Shown: positions 1 to 10,862, counted from the stretch's first letter. The stretch: 64,000 nt of DNA from Prosthecodimorpha hirschii (GCF_001305515.1 NZ_LJYW01000001.1:5430857-5494856); one strand, 5' to 3'. Made by a program: numbers and translations. The notes: a model not told the origin generated them from the letters alone.

Positions 1-891
1 GGTGAAGTCCACCTCGGCCTCATGGGCGGCGGCGAGCAGATGCAGCACGGTGTTGGTCGATCCGCCCATGGCGATGTCGAGCGTCATGGCATTCTCGAAG
101 GCCGTCAGGCCGCCGATCGAGCGCGGCAGCACGCTGGCATCGTCCTGCTCGTAATAGCGGCGGGCGAGATCGACGATCAGATGGCCGGCCTCGACGAACA
201 GGCGGCGCCGGTCGGCATGGGTGGCGAGCACCGAGCCGTTGCCGGGCAGCGACAGGCCGAGCGCCTCGGTCAGGCAGTTCATCGAGTTGGCGGTGAACAT
301 GCCCGAGCAGGAGCCGCAGGTCGGGCAGGCCGACCGCTCGATCACCTTGACCTCCTCGTCGGTGTATTTCTCGTCCGCCGCCGCCACCATGGCGTCGACC
401 AGGTCGAGCGCGCGGTTGGCGCCGCGCAGCACGACCTTGCCGGCCTCCATCGGGCCGCCGGAGACGAACACCACCGGGATGTTGAGCCGCATGGCGGCCA
501 TCAGCATGCCGGGCGTGATCTTGTCGCAGTTGGAGATGCAGACCATCGCGTCGGCGCAATGGGCGTTGACCATGTATTCGACGCTGTCGGCGATCAGGTC
601 GCGCGAGGGCAGCGAATAGAGCATGCCGTCATGGCCCATCGCGATGCCGTCATCGACCGCGATGGTGTTGAATTCCTTGGCGACGCCGCCGGCCTGCTCG
701 ATCTCGCGAGCAACCAGCTGGCCGAGATCCTTCAGGTGCACGTGGCCGGGCACGAACTGGGTGAAGGAATTGACCACCGCGATGATCGGCTTGCCGAAAT
801 CGCCGTCCTTCATGCCGGTCGCGCGCCAGAGGCCGCGGGCACCGGCCATGTTGCGTCCGTGGGTGGTCGTGCGCGAGCGGTAGGCGGGCAT
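1..891 (-). CDS. ilvD: Dihydroxy-acid dehydratase, N-terminal part (cut by window edge)
   Basis: Catalyses dehydration of 2,3-dihydroxy-acids to 2-keto acids in valine, leucine and isoleucine synthesis, using an Fe-S cluster in the cytoplasm. The frame starts at the ATG at 891 ([19 protein letters not shown]) and runs off the left edge, giving 297 residues, about half the usual 560-620. Family motifs are present: [12 protein letters not shown] near residue 120, [18 protein letters not shown] near 190, and the Cys residues expected to bind the cluster. It is transcribed away from the superoxide dismutase gene, with about 200 bp between the two starts. Identification is firm; the C-terminal half lies outside the window. 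Confidence 0.95.
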   Translation of the reverse strand, partial: MPAYRSRTTTHGRNMAGARGLWRATGMKDGDFGKPIIAVVNSFTQFVPGHVHLKDLGQLVAREIEQAGGVAKEFNTIAVDDGIAMGHDGMLYSLPSRDLIADSVEYMVNAHCADAMVCISNCDKITPGMLMAAMRLNIPVVFVSGGPMEAGKVVLRGANRALDLVDAMVAAADEKYTDEEVKVIERSACPTCGSCSGMFTANSMNCLTEALGLSLPGNGSVLATHADRRRLFVEAGHLIVDLARRYYEQDDASVLPRSIGGLTAFENAMTLDIAMGGSTNTVLHLLAAAHEAEVDFT

Positions 892-1089
892 GGGGTTTCC
901 TCGGATTGTCGTGGCTCTTTCGATCGGCTGACCGTGATAGCAGAACAGTTCGGCCGGAAAAGGGTCGTTTTCGGCAAAGGAGACCGGCCGGCCGCGGGAC
1001 GCACGCGGTCCGGCCTTGTGCTTCGGCGCCGCCGCGATAGCTTCTTGGTCGACAGGCCCACCCGAAGGCGGGCCGTGGAGGAGACGACC

Positions 1090-1818
1090 ATGACCACCGT
1101 CCTGACCACCCGCCGCGGCATGCTGTTCGGCGCCGCCGCCCTGACGCTGACCGCCTGCACCGGCACGCGCGTCCGGGCGCAGGCGCCCGCGGGGCCGTTC
1201 AAGCTCGATCCGCTGCCCTATGCGCCGGCCGCCAACGAGCCGCATATCGACGCCATGACGATGGAGATCCATCACGACCGCCATCATGCCGCCTATGTGT
1301 CGAACCTCAACGCCGCGCTGGCCCAGAACGGCGAGGCCGCCAAGCTGCCGCTGCAGGATATCCTTGCCAAGCTCGGCGAAATGCCGGAGGCGATCCGCAC
1401 GGCGCTGCGCAACAATGGCGGCGGCCATGCCAACCACACCATGTTCTGGCAGATCATGGGCGGCAAGGGCGGCGCCCCGGCGGGCGAACTCGCCGCCGCT
1501 GTCGAGCGCGATCTCGGCGGGCTCGACAAGCTGCAGACCGATTTCAACACCGCCGGCACCCGCGTCTTCGGCTCGGGCTGGGTGTTCGTGACGGTGACCC
1601 GCGAGGGCAAGCTCGCGATCGTCGCCAAGCCGAACCAGGACACCCCGCTGATGGACGGCGCCCGCGTGCTGATGGGCAACGACGTGTGGGAACACGCCTA
1701 CTATCTGAAGTATCAGAACAAGCGCGCCGACTATCTGAAGGCCTGGTGGAACGTCGTCAACTGGGACAAGGTCGCCGAGCGCTACGCGGCCGCCAAGGCC
1801 GGCACGCTGACGATCTGA
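1090..1818 (+). CDS. Exported Fe/Mn superoxide dismutase (probable Tat lipoprotein)
   Basis: Dismutates superoxide to peroxide and oxygen. The 242-residue protein has the Fe/Mn-SOD alpha-hairpin and C-terminal domains: EIHHDRHH near residue 58, HANHTMFW near 115 and [12 protein letters not shown] near 201 hold the four metal ligands (three His, one Asp). Unlike cytosolic SodB (about 195-200 residues) it has an extra N-terminus with twin Arg (TTRRGML, R8-R9), a hydrophobic stretch and a lipobox-like LTAC ending at Cys23, so export and possible lipidation are likely. The frame stays open far upstream, but the ATG at 1090 is the start that exposes this signal. The residue before the Asp ligand is Asn (GNDVWEH) where hydrophobic residues are common. 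Metal choice cannot be read from sequence. Confidence 0.9.
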   Translation: MTTVLTTRRGMLFGAAALTLTACTGTRVRAQAPAGPFKLDPLPYAPAANEPHIDAMTMEIHHDRHHAAYVSNLNAALAQNGEAAKLPLQDILAKLGEMPEAIRTALRNNGGGHANHTMFWQIMGGKGGAPAGELAAAVERDLGGLDKLQTDFNTAGTRVFGSGWVFVTVTREGKLAIVAKPNQDTPLMDGARVLMGNDVWEHAYYLKYQNKRADYLKAWWNVVNWDKVAERYAAAKAGTLTI

Positions 1819-1924
1819 GCCTGATATTCCGGACCCGTCCCGCGAAAACGGCGCGCCTCGTCTTGACTCGCTTCCGTATCTCCGCTTGATCGCGCCAAAA
1901 TCCAGCCAGGGCGGAACGCGAGCG

Positions 1925-2866
1925 ATGACGACGGCATTCACCTTTCCGGGTCAGGGCAGCCAGGCGGTCGGCATGGGCAAGGCGCTGGCCGAGGCCGTGC
2001 CGGCGGCGCGCGCCGTGTTCGAGGAGGTCGACGCGGCGCTCGGTCAGAAGCTCTCGGCCCTGATGTGGGACGGACCCGAGGCCGAGCTGACGCTGACCGA
2101 GAATGCCCAGCCGGCCCTGATGGCCGTCAGCCTCGCGGCGCTGCGGGCACTCGAGGCCGAGGGCGTCCGGATCGGTGGGGCGGTCGCCTATGTGGCGGGC
2201 CATTCGCTCGGCGAATATTCTGCGCTGGCCGCGGCCGGCTCGCTGACCATCGCCGATGCGGCGCGGCTCCTGAAGATTCGCGGCCGCGCCATGCAGGCCG
2301 CGGTGCCGGTCGGGGAGGGCGCCATGGCGGCGCTGCTCGGGCTCGACTTCGCCACCGCCACCGAGGTCGCCGCCGCGGCGGCCGAAAACGAAGTCTGCCA
2401 GGCCGCCAACGACAATGCCGACGGCCAGGTGGTCGTCTCCGGCAGCAAGGCCGCGGTCGAGCGCGCGGTCGCGCTCGCCAAGGCGCGCGGCGCCAAGCGG
2501 GCGATGCTGCTCAACGTCTCCGCCCCGTTCCATTGCGCGCTGATGCAGCCGGCCGCCGACGCCATGGCGGCGGCGCTGGCCGAGGTCGACCTGAAGGCGC
2601 CGATCGTGCCGCTGATTTCAAACGTGCTCGCCGCGCCGATCAACGATCCGGACGAGATCCGGCGCCGCCTGGTCGAGCAGGTGACCGGCACGGTGCGCTG
2701 GCGCGAGAGCGTGCAGTGGCTCGCCGCCAACGGCGTCACGCGGCTCGTCGAGATCGGCTCCGGCAAGGTGCTGACCGGTCTCGTCAAGCGCATCGCCGAC
2801 GGCGTCGAGGGCCTCGCCGTCAACACGCCCGACGACGTGGCCAAGGCCGCCGCGGCGCTCGCCTGA
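1925..2866 (+). CDS. fabD: Malonyl-CoA:ACP transacylase
   Basis: Loads malonyl from CoA onto acyl carrier protein, supplying extender units for fatty-acid synthesis in the cytoplasm. The 313-residue product has the oxyanion motif GQGSQ at residues 9-13, the nucleophile elbow GHSLGEYSA with Ser94, and the catalytic His in SAPFHCALM near residue 200. Length matches the family. The ATG at 1925 follows a purine-rich GGGCGG; an in-frame start 13 codons upstream would add a tail not typical of FabD. It leads a block with fabG (37 bp downstream), acpP and fabF, so the proteins of one pathway are co-located. Confidence 0.97.
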   Translation: MTTAFTFPGQGSQAVGMGKALAEAVPAARAVFEEVDAALGQKLSALMWDGPEAELTLTENAQPALMAVSLAALRALEAEGVRIGGAVAYVAGHSLGEYSALAAAGSLTIADAARLLKIRGRAMQAAVPVGEGAMAALLGLDFATATEVAAAAAENEVCQAANDNADGQVVVSGSKAAVERAVALAKARGAKRAMLLNVSAPFHCALMQPAADAMAAALAEVDLKAPIVPLISNVLAAPINDPDEIRRRLVEQVTGTVRWRESVQWLAANGVTRLVEIGSGKVLTGLVKRIADGVEGLAVNTPDDVAKAAAALA

Positions 2867-2903
2867 TCCGATTTCTTCCGTTCTCTCACTGGAGTCCGAC
2901 CGC

Positions 2904-3641
2904 ATGTTCGACCTGACCGGCAAGACCGCGCTTGTGACCGGCGCGACCGGGGGCATCGGCGGCGCGATCGCCCGAGCCCTCCATGCCCAGGGCGCCACGG
3001 TGGCGCTGTCCGGCACCCGCGCGGCGGTGCTCGAGGACCTGGCCGCCGAATTGGGCGAGCGTGCCCATGTCTTCGTCGCCGATCTCGGCGACCGCGCCTC
3101 GGTCGACGCCCTGGTGCCGGCCGTCGAGGCGGCCCTCGGCAAGGTCGACATCCTGGTCAACAATGCCGGCATCACGCGCGACAACCTGTTCATGCGCATG
3201 AAGGACGAGGAATGGGACAAGGTGCTGGAGGTGAACCTCACCGCCGGCTTCCGCCTTGCCCGCGCCGCGCTCAGGGGCATGATGAAGCGCCGCTTCGGCC
3301 GCATCATCGGCATTACCTCGGTGGTCGGCGTCACCGGCAATCCCGGCCAGGGCAACTATGCGGCCGCCAAGGCCGGCATGATCGGCATGTCGAAGTCGCT
3401 CGCCCAGGAAGTCGCCAGCCGCAACATCACCGTCAACTGCATCGCGCCGGGCTTCATCGGCACGGCCATGACGGATGCGCTGAACGAGAAGCAGAAGGAA
3501 ACGATTCTCGGCGTGGTGCCGGCCGGCCGGCTCGGTTCCTCCGAGGAGATCGCGGCCGCCACGGTCTATCTGGCGAGCGACGAAGCCGCCTACACGACCG
3601 GTCAGACGCTTCACGTCAACGGTGGCATGGCCATGATCTGA
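2904..3641 (+). CDS. fabG: 3-oxoacyl-[ACP] reductase
   Basis: NADPH-dependent reduction of 3-oxoacyl-ACP to 3-hydroxyacyl-ACP in the elongation cycle. The protein has 245 residues, the standard FabG length. It shows the short-chain dehydrogenase cofactor loop TGATGGIG at 12-19, NNAG at 86-89, catalytic Ser139, Tyr152 and Lys156 (NYAAAK), and the C-terminal GGMAMI common to FabG. Position directly between fabD and acpP separates it from the many other SDR proteins. It probably shares the fabD transcript. Confidence 0.97.
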   Translation: MFDLTGKTALVTGATGGIGGAIARALHAQGATVALSGTRAAVLEDLAAELGERAHVFVADLGDRASVDALVPAVEAALGKVDILVNNAGITRDNLFMRMKDEEWDKVLEVNLTAGFRLARAALRGMMKRRFGRIIGITSVVGVTGNPGQGNYAAAKAGMIGMSKSLAQEVASRNITVNCIAPGFIGTAMTDALNEKQKETILGVVPAGRLGSSEEIAAATVYLASDEAAYTTGQTLHVNGGMAMI

Positions 3642-3987
3642 CGACGAAAACAACCGCCGGACCAGGGGGCGGGAAGCGCGCTTTCCGGCCACTCCGGCGG
3701 CTGGTCAAGGAATTTAAAGTATGCTAGCACCACGCGCGTCTCGTCGGCAAAACGGGTGCGATGAGGGCGGTCGCGAGGCTGGGGGCGGTCCATGAGGCCG
3801 GAAGCGACGGTGGTCCGGCCTTGGGTCCGGGCGGCCTGAGCGGCCCGGCGGCGATCGGTCGAAAGAGCACGAGCCTTTTCCCCGCGACGATCGGATGGTA
3901 TCGGAACCGGCTGGACTGCGGTCCCCGGCGACGATGTTCGCAAAAGACCTAGGTCGAAACAGTCGTATCACTTCGAGGAAGAATGAC
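3642..3987. other. Non-coding interval fabG-acpP
   Basis: No convincing gene in 346 bp. A short inverted repeat (CCGCCGGA at about 3655 with TCCGGCGG at about 3693) sits just after fabG and could form a hairpin. An AT-rich patch follows, with a -10-like TATGCT at 3720-3725 but no clear -35. Separate transcription of acpP, usual because ACP is needed in great excess, would fit; this is inference. Confidence 0.4.
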
Positions 3988-4224
3988 ATGAGCGATATCG
4001 CGGAGCGGGTGAAGAAGATCGTGATCGAGCACCTCGGCGTCGACGCCGAGAAGGTGACCGAGAACGCGAGCTTCATCGACGACCTCGGCTCTGACTCGCT
4101 CGACGTTGTCGAGCTGGTGATGGCCTTCGAGGAAGAGTTCGGCGTCGAGATCCCGGATGACGCGGCCGAGACGATCCTGACCGTCGGCGACGCCGTCAAG
4201 TTCCTCGAGAAGAACGCGGGCTGA
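3988..4224 (+). CDS. acpP: Acyl carrier protein
   Basis: Carries growing acyl chains on a phosphopantetheine arm; cytoplasmic partner of FabD, FabG and FabF and a substrate of AcpS (encoded at 60603 in this window). The 78-residue acidic protein has the attachment motif DSL within [10 protein letters not shown], with Ser37 as modified residue. Start at 3988 gives the standard [11 protein letters not shown]-terminus; in-frame codons upstream are ignored. A hairpin followed by six T residues lies shortly downstream, consistent with a short abundant transcript ending before fabF. Confidence 0.98.
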   Translation: MSDIAERVKKIVIEHLGVDAEKVTENASFIDDLGSDSLDVVELVMAFEEEFGVEIPDDAAETILTVGDAVKFLEKNAG

Positions 4225-4269
4225 AGGTTTTCCGCGCGTTCGCGCGCGGGCCTTCGTCGAACCGGCCAG

Positions 4270-4302
4270 GCCGGGCGCAACCGTGCCCGGTCGGCATTTT
4301 TT
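4270..4302 (+). terminator. Rho-independent terminator after acpP
   Basis: CCGGGC at 4271-4276 pairs with GCCCGG at 4285-4290 around a short loop, followed after a few bases by a run of six T (4297-4302). It would end the acpP transcript about 65 bp after the stop codon; some read-through to fabF remains possible. Confidence 0.65.
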
Positions 4303-4387
4303 GTGGAGCGGCGCGGATTCACCGCGCCGGGTTTTCTGAAGCGGCGCGGTCCCTCGCGCCGGACCGGACCGGGAAAATCTCATCACG

Positions 4388-5650
<1,263 letters not shown>

Positions 5651-5896
5651 ACGGCGCCGTCGGCGCGTCGTTCGGCCCGTCCGGCGGTCGTCCTGCCGGG
5701 CGCCGCCGGTGGCGCGATGCTGCCCTCGATGCTCGCCCTGCCGTAACGGTGCGGCTGGCAATTGCGGCGCGAAATGGATTAACTCCGTCGTGACGGGAGG
5801 ATTCGGCGTATTCTCGCCACCCTCTCGTACGAGAAGCGACGAGGCTGGGCCGAATCTGCGGCCCGCATCCGTGGCCGCGGGGAGTTGACCAGCACG

Positions 5897-7468
5897 ATGT
5901 CCGACGTAGCACCGGAACCGGAGGAGAGAAGGCCGACCGCGGGCCCGGCTCGCGATCCTGGCATCCTCATGGCCGACCGCTCCGATCAACTCGCGCCGCG
6001 TCCGGCGCCAAAGGCGGTCAGGGAAGCCGTGCCGAAATCGCCGCGCGAATCGATCGTCACCGGCGAAGTCCCGCCGCCGCCGGCCAAGCGCGTCCGCTCC
6101 CGGATGGCGCGCTCCTCCACGCTCGGCTTCATGAGCGGCCTGATCACCTTCCTGACGCTGATTCTGCTCGGCCTCGGCGCGGCGGTCTATATGGGGCGCA
6201 GCGAGTTCGAGGAACCGGGCCCGCTCAAGGAGACCAAGGTGGTCGCCATCCCGCAGCGGGTCGGCCTGAGCGAAATCTCCGACATCCTCGCCAAGAACGG
6301 CGTCATCACCTACGACCTCGTCTTCACCTGGGGGGTGCGGCTGTCCGGCCTCGCCGACCGGCTGAAGCCGGGTGAGTACGAGTTCAAGGCCGGCATCTCG
6401 ATGCGCGAGGTCGCCGACCTGATCGCCGACGGCAAGGTGGTGCAGCATTCGCTGACCTTCCCGGAAGGCTGGACCAGCGAGCAGATCGTGGCGCGCCTGC
6501 TGGAAAACACCATGCTGACGGGCAAGATCGCGGCGGTGCCCGAAGAGGGCTCGCTGATGCCCGACACCTACAAGTTCGAGCGCGGCCGGACCCGCGAGAG
6601 CCTGATCGCCCAGATGAAGGCGACCCAGGAACGCCGCCTCGCCGAGATCTGGGGCAAGCGCGTCGACGGCCTGCCGCTGGCCACGCCGCGCGACATGGTC
6701 GTCCTGGCCTCGATCGTCGAGAAGGAGACCTCGCGCGCCGACGAGCGCTCGCGCGTCGCCGCGGTGTTCATCAACCGCCTGCGCAAGGGCATGCGCCTGG
6801 AGACCGATCCGACCATCCTGTACGGGCTCTATGGCGGCAAGGCCTGGCTCGAGGGACGGACGATCACCAAGGCCGACCTCGCCGCGCCCAATGCCTACAA
6901 CACCTACAAGAATGCCGGCCTGCCCCCGGGGCCGATCGGCAATCCGGGGCGGGCGGCCCTGGAGGCCGTCGCCAACCCGTCGCGCACCAACGAGCTGTTC
7001 TTCGTCGCCGACGGTACCGGCGGGCATGCCTTCGCCGAGACGATCGAAGAGCACAACCGCAACGTCCAGCGCTGGCGCCTGATCGAGGCGGCGCGCCGGG
7101 GCGGCGCGGCCGGGTCCGAGGGCGAACCGGTGGCGCAGGGCCTGGGCGGCCTGCCGGCGCCGGCCGGGACCAGGCCGGCCGGAACTGCCGCTCCCGCCGC
7201 CAAGCCTCCGGTCGGCGGCGCCCCTGCGGTCCGTCCCGCCGGGACCCCGCCGGCTGCCGGCGGAGCCGTCGCGCCGCGTCCGGTCACGCCGGCTGCCGGC
7301 ACGGCGGCAACCCCGCGGCCCGTCGGGCCGACGCCCGGGACCGCAGCACGTCCGGCCGGATCCTCCGGCACGCCCGCGACCCCCGGCGCCCCGGCGACCG
7401 TCCGGCCGCCGGCGGCCGGCACTACGGCGGCCCCGCCGCCGCCACCGCCCCCGCCGCCCCCGCAGTAG
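5897..7468 (+). CDS. mltG: Endolytic murein transglycosylase (MltG/YceG)
   Basis: Inner-membrane enzyme that cleaves nascent glycan strands and releases their ends. It has a cytoplasmic N-terminus, one transmembrane helix at about residues 75-99 (GLITFLTLILLGLGAAVYM), a LysM-like region and a catalytic domain with ASIVEKETSR, whose first Glu is the family's catalytic residue. The 523-residue protein is much longer than E. coli MltG because of a tail of about 120 residues rich in Pro, Ala and Gly, ending in ten prolines and Gln. The ATG at 5897 is preferred to a TTG four codons upstream. Its place after fabF and before yicC is usual for Rhizobiales. Confidence 0.93.
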   Translation: MSDVAPEPEERRPTAGPARDPGILMADRSDQLAPRPAPKAVREAVPKSPRESIVTGEVPPPPAKRVRSRMARSSTLGFMSGLITFLTLILLGLGAAVYMGRSEFEEPGPLKETKVVAIPQRVGLSEISDILAKNGVITYDLVFTWGVRLSGLADRLKPGEYEFKAGISMREVADLIADGKVVQHSLTFPEGWTSEQIVARLLENTMLTGKIAAVPEEGSLMPDTYKFERGRTRESLIAQMKATQERRLAEIWGKRVDGLPLATPRDMVVLASIVEKETSRADERSRVAAVFINRLRKGMRLETDPTILYGLYGGKAWLEGRTITKADLAAPNAYNTYKNAGLPPGPIGNPGRAALEAVANPSRTNELFFVADGTGGHAFAETIEEHNRNVQRWRLIEAARRGGAAGSEGEPVAQGLGGLPAPAGTRPAGTAAPAAKPPVGGAPAVRPAGTPPAAGGAVAPRPVTPAAGTAATPRPVGPTPGTAARPAGSSGTPATPGAPATVRPPAAGTTAAPPPPPPPPPPQ

Positions 7469-7669
7469 GGACGCGGACGTGACACGCCGAGCCATGGACA
7501 AGGCCCGCGCCGATGCGGCGGCGCCGGAGTTCGTTTCCGGGGCGCTCGTTTTCAGGGCGCGTGTGTGCAGGGCGCGTGCCGACGCGGACCACCGACGGGC
7601 TATGTGCCAACGTAGCGGTTGTCGGCGCCGCGCCGGTCTTCGGCCGCATCGACCGGATCTCCATCGGCC

Positions 7670-8101
7670 ATGACGCCCGCGAACCCGCCCGAGGAATCGG
7701 TCATCCGCATTGCCGCAGCGGTCATTGCCGATCCGGACGGCCGTGTCCTGCTGGTGCGCAAGCGCGGCAGCCGCATCTTCATGCAGGCGGGCGGCAAGAT
7801 CGAACCTGGCGAAAGCCCGGCCGAGGCGCTCCGCCGGGAACTGCGCGAGGAACTGCTTCTCGATCTCGGCGCCGGGGTGGCGGAACCGCTCGGCCGCTTC
7901 GCGGCCCGGGCGGCCCACGAGGCCGGCCACCGGGTCGAGGCTGAGGTGTTCGGCATCCGGATCGATCGGCCGGTCCGGCCGGCGGCCGAGATCGAGGAGA
8001 TCGTCTGGGTCGATCCCTTCGACCTGCCGCCGATCGAGATCGCGGAATTGTCGCGCGACCACATCATGCCCGCCCTTCGCGCCGGCTGGGGGCGCCGGTG
8101 A
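7670..8101 (+). CDS. NUDIX hydrolase
   Basis: Predicted hydrolase of a nucleoside-diphosphate-linked compound; the substrate cannot be read. The 143-residue protein is a single NUDIX domain with the box GGKIEPGES...RRELREEL at about residues 45-68, including the RELREE metal-binding core. The ATG at 7670 is chosen over a TTG 17 codons upstream that would add a low-complexity tail. It sits between mltG and yicC, which are often adjacent, and has 200 bp of upstream non-coding DNA, so it looks like an insertion transcribed on its own. Confidence 0.85.
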   Translation: MTPANPPEESVIRIAAAVIADPDGRVLLVRKRGSRIFMQAGGKIEPGESPAEALRRELREELLLDLGAGVAEPLGRFAARAAHEAGHRVEAEVFGIRIDRPVRPAAEIEEIVWVDPFDLPPIEIAELSRDHIMPALRAGWGRR

Positions 8102-8132
8102 GCGGGCGCGCACCCGGAAGAATTCGGCGGCC

Positions 8133-8163
8133 GTGACACCAATGAGCAATTTCGCCGTATAAC
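8133..8163 (+). promoter_or_regulatory. Candidate promoter for yicC-gmk
   Basis: GTGACA at 8133-8138 and TATAAC at 8158-8163 resemble -35 and -10 boxes, but the spacer of 19 bp is longer than ideal. It lies about 105 bp before yicC. Sequence match only. Confidence 0.3.
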
Positions 8164-8269
8164 GGCAGCCGGTAAGGTGCCGGTCCGTTCGGCGGGCATC
8201 GGCATGGCGCCGCCCGGGCTGACAATCGGCCTGACGATCGGTCGGACAATCTGAACTCACGGAGGCGTC

Positions 8270-9157
8270 ATGGCCCTCAACAGCATGACCGGGTTTGCCC
8301 GCACCGACGGCTCCAGTGCGGGTCAGCGATGGACCTGGGAACTGCGCAGCGTCAACGGCAAGGGCCTCGACGTGCGCCTGCGCCTGCCGCCCGGCCTGGA
8401 GCGCCTGGAGATCCCGACGCGCGAGCGGGCCGGGAAGCGGCTGGTGCGCGGCAATTGCAGCTTCACCCTGACGGTCCTGCGCGAGCATGCGGCGACCCAG
8501 CTCCGCATCAACGAGGCGGCGCTCGCGGCCGTCGTCGAGGCCATGCGCCTGATCGCGGAGCGCATCGAGACCGCGCCGCCGAGCCTCGACGGCATCCTGG
8601 CCGTCAAGGGCGTGGTCGAGACCGCCGACGCGGAGGATGACGAAGCCGCGCGGGCGGCCTTCGATGCCGAGGTGCTGGCCGGCCTCGACCGCGCGCTCGA
8701 CGCCCTGGTCGAGGCGCGGGCGCGCGAGGGGGCCGCGGTGGCCGCCGTGCTGACCGGCCATCTCGACACCGTCGAGGCGCTGGCCAAGGCCGCGGAGGCC
8801 AATCCGGCGCGCAGCGTCGAGGCGATCCGCGAGCGTCTCGCCGAGCAGGTGCGGGCGCTTCTGGACGCCGTGCCGGCGCTCGATCCGCAACGCCTGCACC
8901 AGGAGGCCGTGCTGATCGCCACGCGTGCCGACATTCGCGAGGAACTCGACCGGCTCTTCGCCCATGTCGCCCAGGGCCGCGCCCTGATCCGCGACGGCGG
9001 TGCGGTCGGCCGCCGGCTCGACTTCCTGGCCCAGGAATTCAATCGCGAATCCAACACGCTCTGCTCGAAATCGAACGATCGGGCATTGACGGCGATCGGT
9101 CTCGACCTGAAGACGGTGGTCGACCAGTTCCGCGAGCAGATCCAGAACGTCGAGTGA
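8270..9157 (+). CDS. yicC: YicC/YloC family endoribonuclease
   Basis: Members of this family cleave RNA and in E. coli affect small-RNA stability. The 295-residue protein starts with the typical LNSMTGFAR and WELRSVNGKGLDVRLRLP and ends with the conserved block IREELDRLFAHV...RLDFLAQEFNRESNTLCSKS. A Shine-Dalgarno-like GGAGG precedes the ATG. Its stop overlaps the GTG start of gmk by 4 bp, so the two are probably translated together. Confidence 0.95.
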   Translation: MALNSMTGFARTDGSSAGQRWTWELRSVNGKGLDVRLRLPPGLERLEIPTRERAGKRLVRGNCSFTLTVLREHAATQLRINEAALAAVVEAMRLIAERIETAPPSLDGILAVKGVVETADAEDDEAARAAFDAEVLAGLDRALDALVEARAREGAAVAAVLTGHLDTVEALAKAAEANPARSVEAIRERLAEQVRALLDAVPALDPQRLHQEAVLIATRADIREELDRLFAHVAQGRALIRDGGAVGRRLDFLAQEFNRESNTLCSKSNDRALTAIGLDLKTVVDQFREQIQNVE

Positions 9158-9837
9158 AACCGATGGCCTCCGCCGACCTTCCCCAGAGCCTGCAGCAAGC
9201 GGGCCGCTCCCGCACAGAAATCGGCCGGCGCGGCGTCATGCTGGTGCTGTCCTCGCCGTCCGGCGCCGGCAAGGGGACGCTGTCGCGGCTGCTGCTCGAC
9301 ACCGACCGGCAGATCGTGCTGTCGGTCTCGGTGACCACCCGGGAGCGCCGGCAGAGCGAGGTCAACGGCGTCCACTACCATTTCATCTCGGTGCCGGAAT
9401 TCGAATCGCTGCGCGACCGCAACGGCCTGCTCGAATGGGCGGAGGTTCACGGCAACTATTACGGCACGCCCCTCGCGCCGGTCGAACGGGCGATCGCGGC
9501 CGGGCGCGACGTGCTGTTCGACATCGACTGGCAGGGCGCCGTGCAATTGATCGACCGGATGCCGGACGATGTGGCGACCATCTTCATCCTGCCGCCGACC
9601 ATGGCCGAGCTGCGCCTGCGCCTGCAGCGCCGGGCCGAGGATGCCCCGGAGGTGATCGAGAAGCGGCTCAAGAACTCGTCGCGCGAAATGGCCGAGTGGA
9701 AGCGCTTCGACTATGTCATCGTCAACGACGATCTCGACGGCGCCTTCGCGGACGTGTCCGCCATCCTGCGCGCGGAGCGCCTGAAGCGGGCCCGGCGCAC
9801 GGGGATCGGCCGCTTCATCGAAGGACTGACCGGCTGA
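9154..9837 (+). CDS. gmk: Guanylate kinase
   Basis: Phosphorylates GMP to GDP with ATP, feeding GTP and (p)ppGpp pools. The P-loop SSPSGAGKGT is near residues 33-42, followed by the GMP-binding TTRERRQSEVNGVHYHF and DIDWQGA. With the GTG at 9154 the protein has 227 residues; an ATG at 9163 is an equally possible start. The GTG overlaps the yicC stop (GTGA), which suggests translational coupling. The family length is about 205-220, so a slightly extended N-terminus is present either way. Confidence 0.96.
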   Translation: MKPMASADLPQSLQQAGRSRTEIGRRGVMLVLSSPSGAGKGTLSRLLLDTDRQIVLSVSVTTRERRQSEVNGVHYHFISVPEFESLRDRNGLLEWAEVHGNYYGTPLAPVERAIAAGRDVLFDIDWQGAVQLIDRMPDDVATIFILPPTMAELRLRLQRRAEDAPEVIEKRLKNSSREMAEWKRFDYVIVNDDLDGAFADVSAILRAERLKRARRTGIGRFIEGLTG

Positions 9838-9998
9838 CGCCGGCCGCCCGGCGGCGTTGCGTGACCGCCTTCCGTGCGCCGTCATCGTCTTTAACGAAAC
9901 GTAACGGACGGTCCGCGGCGTTAACGCGGCATTAACCCTGACGGCTAGAGCATGGCGGTATCGAAACACGCCAACGCTTCGTCCGAGGGACGCCGTCC

Positions 9999-10772
9999 AT
10001 GCCGACCGACCGCGAACCAGACTGCCGCGAGGATGATGGCGCGGCCCTCTATGCGCATTGGATCAGCCTGGCCGGCCGCCTGCGCATGCTGAGCCAGCGC
10101 ATCGGGCTGCAACTCCTGCTGTTCGGCGGCCTGGACGATCGCGCGGCGATGCGCGAGCGCCTGCTGACGGCCGTCGGCCAGTTCGAGGCCGGACAACGCG
10201 ATCTGCTCGCCGGCGATCCGGCGATGGGCGTTCCGCCGCTGCCCGCCGGCGCCGCCCGCAGCCTGTTCGAGGGCGGCACGGCGTCGGTCGGCGAGAAGGT
10301 CACCACCTTCCTGGAAGAAGTGCGTGCGATGGCGGAGGCGCCTGCCGACGGGACGCCGGTCGCGCTCTCGGTGACCCGCCTGGTCCAGCGCCGCTGCGAC
10401 GCCGTGCTGGCGGCGCTCGGCGAGGTCGTCGTCACCCTGGAGGCCGAGCGCGCAGCCATCCTGGCCGCGCGTCCGCGTGCCGGCGGCGGTCGGCAGCCCT
10501 CCGAACCGAACGCGTCCCCGGCGGCGACCGGCGAGGCCGCGGCCGGCCTCTCCGTCGCCTTCAACGCCAAGGTTGCGGCCGCCCGGATCGGCCCGCTCGG
10601 CACCGCCCTGGCGGCGCTGACCGAGGAATTGAAGATGATGTCCGAAGCGTTGCACGGCCAGGCACCGGAGCCTGCCGCGTCGGTCCCAACGGAGGTCGCG
10701 CCCCGTCCGGCTGATCCGGCCGAGAAGGCCGAGCGCGCCCGTCCGAACCGCAAGCGCGCCCGGTCCGCCTGA
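9999..10772 (+). CDS. Stand-alone PilJ-N-like (type IV pili chemotaxis transducer N-terminal) protein
   Basis: Unknown role. The 257-residue protein has the signature AGRLRMLSQRIGLQLLLF at about residues 24-41, matching the PilJ_N sensor helix (consensus aGrqRmLsQR) found in PilJ and NarX-type sensors. No transmembrane segment, signal peptide, HAMP or signalling domain is visible, and the C-terminus is a Pro/Ala/Arg-rich tail ending in basic residues (NRKRARSA). It lies after gmk with 160 bp of upstream DNA containing AT-rich GTTAACG-type sequence. Family assignment is from the one motif; function is not inferred. Confidence 0.7.
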   Translation: MPTDREPDCREDDGAALYAHWISLAGRLRMLSQRIGLQLLLFGGLDDRAAMRERLLTAVGQFEAGQRDLLAGDPAMGVPPLPAGAARSLFEGGTASVGEKVTTFLEEVRAMAEAPADGTPVALSVTRLVQRRCDAVLAALGEVVVTLEAERAAILAARPRAGGGRQPSEPNASPAATGEAAAGLSVAFNAKVAAARIGPLGTALAALTEELKMMSEALHGQAPEPAASVPTEVAPRPADPAEKAERARPNRKRARSA

Positions 10773-10862
10773 GCCCGCTGCCGGTCGGCCGTAGGCGCGA
10801 AGCCGCCGGCCCGGTCGAGGCCGGCCGAAGGCGCGCGGCCGCCGACCCGGTCGTCGCTTCCG

